Part shown: in pieces, positions 60,601-64,000 of the stretch | Layout: every line of letters starts with the position of its first letter | Position numbering within the stretch: position 1 is the stretch's first letter | Assembly (NCBI GenBank): GCA_041395945.1 | Contig: JAWKZN010000001.1 | Location: 186,001-250,000 of the forward strand | Direction of reading: 5' to 3' | DNA: 64,000 nt | Source of the DNA: Pseudomonadales bacterium | GTDB taxonomy: Bacteria; Pseudomonadota; Gammaproteobacteria; Pseudomonadales; Azotimanducaceae | Notes under the pieces: generated by a model | What the model was told of the DNA's origin: nothing | The model's database searches: none | The model's input: the letters and a program-made list of their open reading frames with translations, nothing else | Program-made: the position numbers and the translations under genes

Positions 60601-61101
60601 CTGCACCAGAATGTGTTCGGGACGACCCTGATCATTGCGAACCAGAGTGGCGTAGCCACGGGTCCAGAATGTCTGTCCGGCGCGCGTACGCAGCTTGCCT
60701 TCGAGATCCAGTCGGCCGCCACTGAGCAGCCGTTCACGGTCTGCCTGCAGGCGGGTCCAGCCTTCCCCGGTGAGGAGGTCACGAAAGGGCTGACCTGTCA
60801 GCGGCTGGTCTGGATCTCCGAAGAGTGATTGCAGCGCCCGATTCGACCAGGTCACCTCCCCGGCAAGATCCAGGAGCATCATGCCGGCCGGAGCATCGTA
60901 GAAAACCTGATCGAAGCGCGATATGAAACTGGCGCGTCGCTTCAGGAGCACAAAGGCGGCGAGTCCTATGACGGCAACAGCGATTGCGGCGAGGGCGGTC
61001 GCCTGACCATCCGATGGTGCCAGCCCGGCCAGAATCCCCGCCGCGACAGCGACGGGGACACAGGCCAGCAGGTAAATGTCAGAGGCGCGGTTGAGCTGCA
61101 T
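57673..61101 (-). CDS. Multi-PAS GGDEF-EAL cyclic-di-GMP protein
   Basis: A 1142-residue protein. Two N-terminal membrane helices (IYLLACVPVAVAAGILAGL; ALAAIAVAVIGLAAFVLL) are followed by about five PAS domains (roughly 65-690) and a GGDEF domain with intact GRPGGDEFTVLL. The EAL domain has the signature VECLIRWHHP, so Cys replaces the Ala of EAL while the metal-binding Glu is kept. Other EAL residues are present: NMSPRQF, LEIEITETMLM, IDDFGTGYSSLNYLK, KVDRSFI and VVAEGVET. It could both make and break c-di-GMP. It faces away from the divergent YjbQ gene. Confidence 0.95.
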   Translation of the reverse strand: MQLNRASDIYLLACVPVAVAAGILAGLAPSDGQATALAAIAVAVIGLAAFVLLKRRASFISRFDQVFYDAPAGMMLLDLAGEVTWSNRALQSLFGDPDQPLTGQPFRDLLTGEGWTRLQADRERLLSGGRLDLEGKLRTRAGQTFWTRGYATLVRNDQGRPEHILVQILDQSAAHDASTAAIRTEEQFLATLDLTSDLILDLDARGRIRYANRQARNVLAAEGASLSGTSILNYVQADQRTEFTRLFKDSYSTSDRISELKSLLVLGSATVSNTGTDSGSTAAGATASPPRSGTAARTLDARLVHPASHDGVMLVAQDLSEHNASLDQLRASEARFSRIFHTSPDAILILRHKDSLVLDFNAGFTRLLGYTREDAIGYLEMDLRLFFDPLVRQQTVQHLLDAGEHNDLEVRLRRKDGEPVTVEISIRYIEIDGELCVLCIGRDISKRTLAEAALRESEEKFEQVFLRSPDGIIILKQQDLSIYDINTAFVDASGYSREALLGKSILELDAFFDPNELKEASRELAEQGTFSNREMRLKTRDGSSIRALVSATLVDINDSPCVLCVTKDINELRSAEEKLRQSEQRFRGAFENAPIGILLVDNEGRIFQANNFAAEMLGFEDLSLDNMHISRLIPSEDRSQFKETLQRLMTGKDDTLRVERRLLRNDSLEIWTNLHVVVQRDNDGTPQYLIVQLADISEMKLSQRRMERMAFYDTLTDLANRRLFFDRLSQVIEHTQRGNHLAGLLYLDLDQFKRVNDTLGHEIGDVLLQEVASRLSRCVRKEDTVGRPGGDEFTVLLSDIRTPSDASLVAEKILKALRQPLNISGHQLVITPSIGIAIIPDDGRDPNALMKNADLAMYRAKEHGRNNFQFYSEEMNTNAVKRLRTEYELRRALDRQEFELFYQPKVRLSDQRIVGVECLIRWHHPDRGLLSPVEFIDIAEETGAIVDMGNWIITEACRTGKLLSDQQGAELEIAINMSPRQFKDPNLVANIRRALRESGLNPACLEIEITETMLMSEVEAANQTVRKLHGLGLKLAIDDFGTGYSSLNYLKKFPIDTVKVDRSFIMDIPGSADDMAITSAVIAMAHRLNMSVVAEGVETRAQLEFLQSNECEFAQGYLFSKPVPLASIRPMLAPNVRVLHGK

Positions 61102-61164
61102 GACCAGTCAACAACCGACCTGTATCCTCAGGCCAGACAGCACAGGCATCGGGCATCTTCATCC

Positions 61165-61575
61165 ATGAATTACCCGCTTACCGTATCCGTAGAAGGCCAG
61201 GGCCTCTATGACATCACGCACAGAGTTGCAGGCTGTGTAGAGCGTAGCGGTGTTCGTGAGGGGCTGGTCACAGTGTTTCTGAGACACACGTCGGCCAGTC
61301 TTGTCATTCAGGAGAATGCGGATCCCAGTGCGCGGCGCGATCTCGAGCGCTGGCTGAACCGACTGGTGCCGGAGGGAGATGCGCTGTACACCCACACCCA
61401 GGAGGGTCCGGACGATATGCCGGCCCATGTCAAAGCCGCGGTTACCGCCACCAGCCTCACCATACCCATCGATGCGCATCGCATGGTGCTGGGCACCTGG
61501 CAGGGTATTTTTCTGTGGGAACACCGGCATCGCTCGAGTGAGCGGCAGGTGATGGTGGCGGTTATGGCGGGCTGA
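61165..61575 (+). CDS. YjbQ/UPF0047 family protein
   Basis: A 136-residue protein with the family signatures LRHTSASLVIQENADPSARRDLERWL and the C-terminal VLGTWQGIFLWEHRHRSSER. Some members complement thiamine phosphate synthase activity, but the true role is unknown. The frame is open further upstream (to 60829), where it is only antisense to the PAS-GGDEF gene; the family begins at MNYPLTVSVEG, so 61165 is used. Confidence 0.9.
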   Translation: MNYPLTVSVEGQGLYDITHRVAGCVERSGVREGLVTVFLRHTSASLVIQENADPSARRDLERWLNRLVPEGDALYTHTQEGPDDMPAHVKAAVTATSLTIPIDAHRMVLGTWQGIFLWEHRHRSSERQVMVAVMAG

Positions 61576-61741
61576 AGATCAGACGCTCTGAGAGGCGGAG
61601 TCTGGGGGCGTGGTAATCCACATGCGGGGGTGGGGACTGTCTTCAGTCAATCAGTGGACGAGGTGCTGGGGTATGACCTGGCGCGGAGGCCGCGGGCTCC
61701 CGTGGAGGATTGATCACGAGCAACGGAAGACTGTGGCGGCA
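61576..61741. other. Non-coding stretch before the long hairpin
   Basis: Between YjbQ and the long inverted repeat I see no gene or clear promoter. It is GC-rich with short chance frames only. Confidence 0.5.
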
Positions 61742-61883
61742 GGAGGGTGGCAGGCGTGCACCGGGACCGTGTAGCGCAGCACTGCGGCAGCGGATTGACT
61801 CGTGTTCCTCACGAGGCAACTCCGCAGAGCAGTGGCACCCCGGAGGGGCTGCGCGAGGTCTCGGTGCACGCCTGCCACCCTCC
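61742..61883. repeat. 142-nt long imperfect hairpin with 27-bp arms
   Basis: The arms at 61742-61768 and 61857-61883 are complementary over 27 bases with one mismatch. Inside, GCGCAGC (61774-61780) can pair with GCTGCGC (61848-61854), ACTGC with GCAGT, and at the apex CTCGTG (61799-61804) with CACGAG (61810-61815) around a five-base loop. The structure is too long and too regular for chance. It carries no T-run or protein frame. It could be a miniature inverted-repeat element or a structured RNA. It ends 70 bp before the stop of the next leftward gene. Confidence 0.8.
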
Positions 61884-61953
61884 CGCTTCCGAAAATCTAA
61901 CCGTCTGCACGAGTCCAGATCCCTGCATCGAGAGCCGATCCCGGTCAACGAAC

Positions 61954-62358
61954 TCAGGCGTCTGAATCTTCGCCCAGCCTGCGCATCCAGCGGCGGTGTC
62001 CGTCCGGATCGAGAATCATCGAGGAGAAATAGGTGAGCAGATCCCGGTGGGTGCTGCTCAGACGGGACTCCGCCATCGCGGCTTCACCCGCCTTGCTGGA
62101 GATGAAGCGGAAGCAATCGGCGATGTCCGCCTGTTTGCCGATCACTTCGGCAAGGCGTTCGTTCAGCACGTTGTGGAGTAATTCGAGATCCGACTCCTGA
62201 ATGCCGGCGTCTTCGGGATTGAGCACCACGTTGGCCCACAGGGTCGCGATGTAGAGTCGATACACATTCTTGTCGATGAATCGCTCCGCGACGGTCGAGC
62301 GCTCTGCGAGATCGTCGAGGATGGGTGCGAACGCCCAGCGGAGTTCTTCTTCGGTCAT
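61954..62358 (-). CDS. Small helical hypothetical protein
   Basis: A 134-residue, mainly helical and acidic protein (MTEEELRWAFAPILDDLAERS; LHNVLNERLAEVIGKQAD; DLLTYFSSMILDP). No family recognised. ATGA overlap (62355-62358) couples it to the upstream gene, so the two probably work together. Confidence 0.65.
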   Translation of the reverse strand: MTEEELRWAFAPILDDLAERSTVAERFIDKNVYRLYIATLWANVVLNPEDAGIQESDLELLHNVLNERLAEVIGKQADIADCFRFISSKAGEAAMAESRLSSTHRDLLTYFSSMILDPDGHRRWMRRLGEDSDA

Positions 62359-62957
62359 CGGGGGCGGAGCGTTTTGAGGGTTTCCAGCGTGTTTCCGAGT
62401 CGGTCCAGTCTGGCCAGGATCTCGCCCAGGAGAGCGTCTTCCTGAGGATTGTCACGATCTGCGCTCAGGGCGGGGCCGTCGGTGCGTTCTGCGGTGCCTG
62501 ACTTCCGGGTGTCTCTGGCAGCCAGGCGCTGGCAGGCGGCCTCGAGCCGGCGTTGTGTATCCCGCTCTTCGGCGATAAACCTGCCCAGCAGGGCGCCGGT
62601 CTCGGCATCGATAGTGGGATCCTGAAAAAGACTGGTCAGCGCATCGTTCCGGCGTCCAGCGCTGTCCGAAGTGATCAGACGCTGGAATTTTTCCTGATCC
62701 GACGCCGATGATCCGGCGCAGGCGAGATCGTCCGCGAATCTGTCCGGCGGTGTCTGGCGTACCTGAAAGCCGAGTTCGCTCAGCCGCTTGCGGAAGGCGG
62801 CCGCATGCTCGGCTTCCCGGATGGCGATCATCCTCAGTTCACCAGCCAGTTCGGCGCAGGGAGTCGACCGGGCCCAGGCATCGAGTACCTGATGGCCGCG
62901 CGCCTCACCCACAGCGATCGCGTTCAGCAGGCCGAGATAGCTGGGTTTCTCACTCAT
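62355..62957 (-). CDS. Hypothetical protein with a ferritin-like half
   Basis: A 200-residue protein. The N-terminal 90 residues look like half of a four-helix ferritin-like bundle: E18 in VGEARGHQVL and an ExxH pair at E48/H51 (REAEHAAAF), then FRKRL. The expected second ExxH is replaced by FIAEERDTQRRLEAA, so metal binding is uncertain. The C-terminal part is charged and ends in a coiled-coil-like LGEILARLDRLGNTLETLK. Start 62957 has AGGAAAA upstream. Confidence 0.55.
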   Translation of the reverse strand: MSEKPSYLGLLNAIAVGEARGHQVLDAWARSTPCAELAGELRMIAIREAEHAAAFRKRLSELGFQVRQTPPDRFADDLACAGSSASDQEKFQRLITSDSAGRRNDALTSLFQDPTIDAETGALLGRFIAEERDTQRRLEAACQRLAARDTRKSGTAERTDGPALSADRDNPQEDALLGEILARLDRLGNTLETLKTLRPR

Positions 62958-63118
62958 GGCTGGAATTTTCCTGGCACGGACGACCAGTGTAGAGAACCCG
63001 GTTGTCAGCCTCAATGGCGAACCCCGGGCGGTGAGTGGGTCAGTCATGGTTTGATCCCCGGTGAGTGCCTCGGTTAACGTAGCCGACTGTTTGCCAAACG
63101 GTCTGCCAGGAGGGCACT

Positions 63119-64000
63119 GTGCTGCAGTTCGATCCGATAGCCTTGCCCGAGTCCTCGATTGCGCTGCGGGAAGAAGTTCGCGCCTTTCTGGCGCTGCACG
63201 CCCATCATCTCTCCCACCCGAACTCGGACTTCAGTACCGGCCACGATCCGGAATTTTCGGCCAGGCTGGGTGAGCGGGGCTGGATCGGCATGACCTGGCC
63301 GACAGAATACGGTGGCGGCGGGCGTTCCTTTTTTGATCGTTACGTGGTCACCGAAGAACTGCTCGCCGCGGGCGCGCCGGTCAGTGCGCACTGGATTGCT
63401 GACCGGCAGAGCGGTCCCCTGCTGTTGCGCTTCGGTACCGAAGCCCAGCGGTGCACCTATCTCCCCGGCATCACGCGAGGTGAATCCTACTTTTCCATCG
63501 GTATGAGCGAGCCGAACACCGGATCTGATCTGGCTTCGGTGCGCACCACGGCGCGACGCAGCGGCGATGGCTGGCTCATCAACGGCACCAAACTCTGGTC
63601 GACGGATGCACAGCGTAATCACTATCTGATCGCGCTGGTGAGAACCGAACCGCCTTCGGAAAACCGGCACGCGGGTCTGTCGCAGATCATTGTCGACCTG
63701 AAGCGCGACGGTGCCGTGGTGCGGCCGATCCGTAACATGGCCGGTGGTGAGGACTTCAATGAGATTCAGTTCGACGATGTCCTGGTGCCGGAAGATCGGA
63801 TAGTCGGCGAACCGGGGAATGGCTGGCGGCAGGTGACCAGTGAACTGGCCTATGAGCGCAGCGGTCCGGAACGCTTTCTGTCGGCGCTGCGGGTGCTCGT
63901 GGAATTCGTTCGCGCGGTCGGCCCGGCACCCGATGCGGCGCAGGCCGCCGCCATTGGCCGAGCGGTTTCCCACCTGCTGGCACTGCGACGGATGTCGATC
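63119..64000 (+). CDS. Acyl-CoA dehydrogenase, C-terminus outside the window
   Basis: 294 codons are visible and the frame is open at the right edge. Blocks: GWIGMTWPTEYGGGGRS, FSIGMSEPNTGSDLASVRT (FAD site), LINGTKLWSTDAQRNHY, and DFNEIQFDDVLVPEDRIVG. It belongs to the broad FadE group, distinct from the ACAD10/11-like gene at 15639. The GTG start at 63119 is set by AGGAGGG six bases upstream. It diverges from the ferritin-like gene across 161 bp. Confidence 0.92.
   Translation, partial: MLQFDPIALPESSIALREEVRAFLALHAHHLSHPNSDFSTGHDPEFSARLGERGWIGMTWPTEYGGGGRSFFDRYVVTEELLAAGAPVSAHWIADRQSGPLLLRFGTEAQRCTYLPGITRGESYFSIGMSEPNTGSDLASVRTTARRSGDGWLINGTKLWSTDAQRNHYLIALVRTEPPSENRHAGLSQIIVDLKRDGAVVRPIRNMAGGEDFNEIQFDDVLVPEDRIVGEPGNGWRQVTSELAYERSGPERFLSALRVLVEFVRAVGPAPDAAQAAAIGRAVSHLLALRRMSI

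Noticed and set aside
60829..61164. N-terminal extension of YjbQ
   Set aside because: It lies antisense to the PAS-GGDEF-EAL gene and the family begins at the ATG at 61165.
61742..61883. Integron attC site
   Set aside because: The hairpin length fits, but the RYYYAAC and GTRRRY boxes at the ends are missing and no integrase or cassette array is near.

Overview
This is a GC-rich, densely coded window (about 58 protein genes, two of them cut by the window edges) that looks like the chromosome of an aerobic, lipid-degrading proteobacterium, most likely a gammaproteobacterium. The clues are TRAP and Dpp/Opp-type transporters, an ECF sigma/OmpA/MscS envelope block, a long PAS-GGDEF-EAL protein, Bax-like and Slt-like wall proteins, and lipid-degradation genes of the kind common in marine or host-associated gammaproteobacteria. 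The taxonomic call is an inference. No rRNA, complete tRNA, CRISPR array or intact insertion sequence was seen.

Layout. 1-5.8 kb: an APH-fold phosphotransferase (cut at the left edge) diverges from an operon of three LLM-class (F420/flavin) oxidoreductases, an enoyl-CoA hydratase and a histidine phosphatase. Two of the LLM genes are tandem paralogues. 5.8-11.2 kb: a 547-bp leader with two tandem GNRA-loop hairpins, then envelope genes: lytic transglycosylase, a Bax-like protein whose catalytic Glu is Val, MscS channel, ECF sigma factor and OmpA-like protein. 11.2-17.4 kb: acyl-CoA synthetase, two metallo-beta-lactamase-fold hydrolases, ACAD10/11-like acyl-CoA dehydrogenase and a zinc-ribbon protein. 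17.4-23.1 kb: a sugar or cyclitol oxidation cluster (aminotransferase, two TIM-barrel isomerases, two Gfo/Idh/MocA dehydrogenases, cupin). A third Gfo/Idh gene lies at 28-29 kb. 23.2-27.8 kb: an accessory patch of lower GC by eye, holding hydrolase/HxlR, a decayed GNAT acetyltransferase, an SdsA-like hydrolase, an NTF2-like protein and an AraC/GyrI regulator.

29.5-38.7 kb: MFS transporter, a PuuD/PuuB-like pair, and a complete coenzyme F420 operon (fno, cofE, cofD, cofC, fbiC). With six LLM oxidoreductases in 64 kb, this makes F420 the leading theme of the window. 38.9-53.2 kb: a Ser/Thr kinase with TPR-like repeats behind an 8-bp tandem repeat, a PPOX flavoprotein, an LLM enzyme, a peptide ABC importer translationally coupled to another LLM enzyme, glucokinase, a class C beta-lactamase-like hydrolase, a sixth LLM enzyme, an enoyl-CoA hydratase and a CHAD-like protein.

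53.3-57.6 kb: a redoxin interrupted by an in-frame TGA at the first position of its CxxC motif, followed by a stem-loop whose apical loop begins GGUC. This is a strong selenocysteine (UxxC) call. It precedes a TatT/TatP/DctQ/DctM TRAP operon. 57.7-64 kb: PAS-GGDEF-EAL protein, YjbQ, a 142-nt long-hairpin element, two small coupled genes and an acyl-CoA dehydrogenase cut by the right edge.

The best candidates for something new are the selenocysteine redoxin upstream of the TatT-type TRAP operon, the F420 operon with a single-domain CofE, the LLM enzyme coupled to a peptide importer, and the unexplained structured repeats at 6.07, 38.8 and 61.8 kb.
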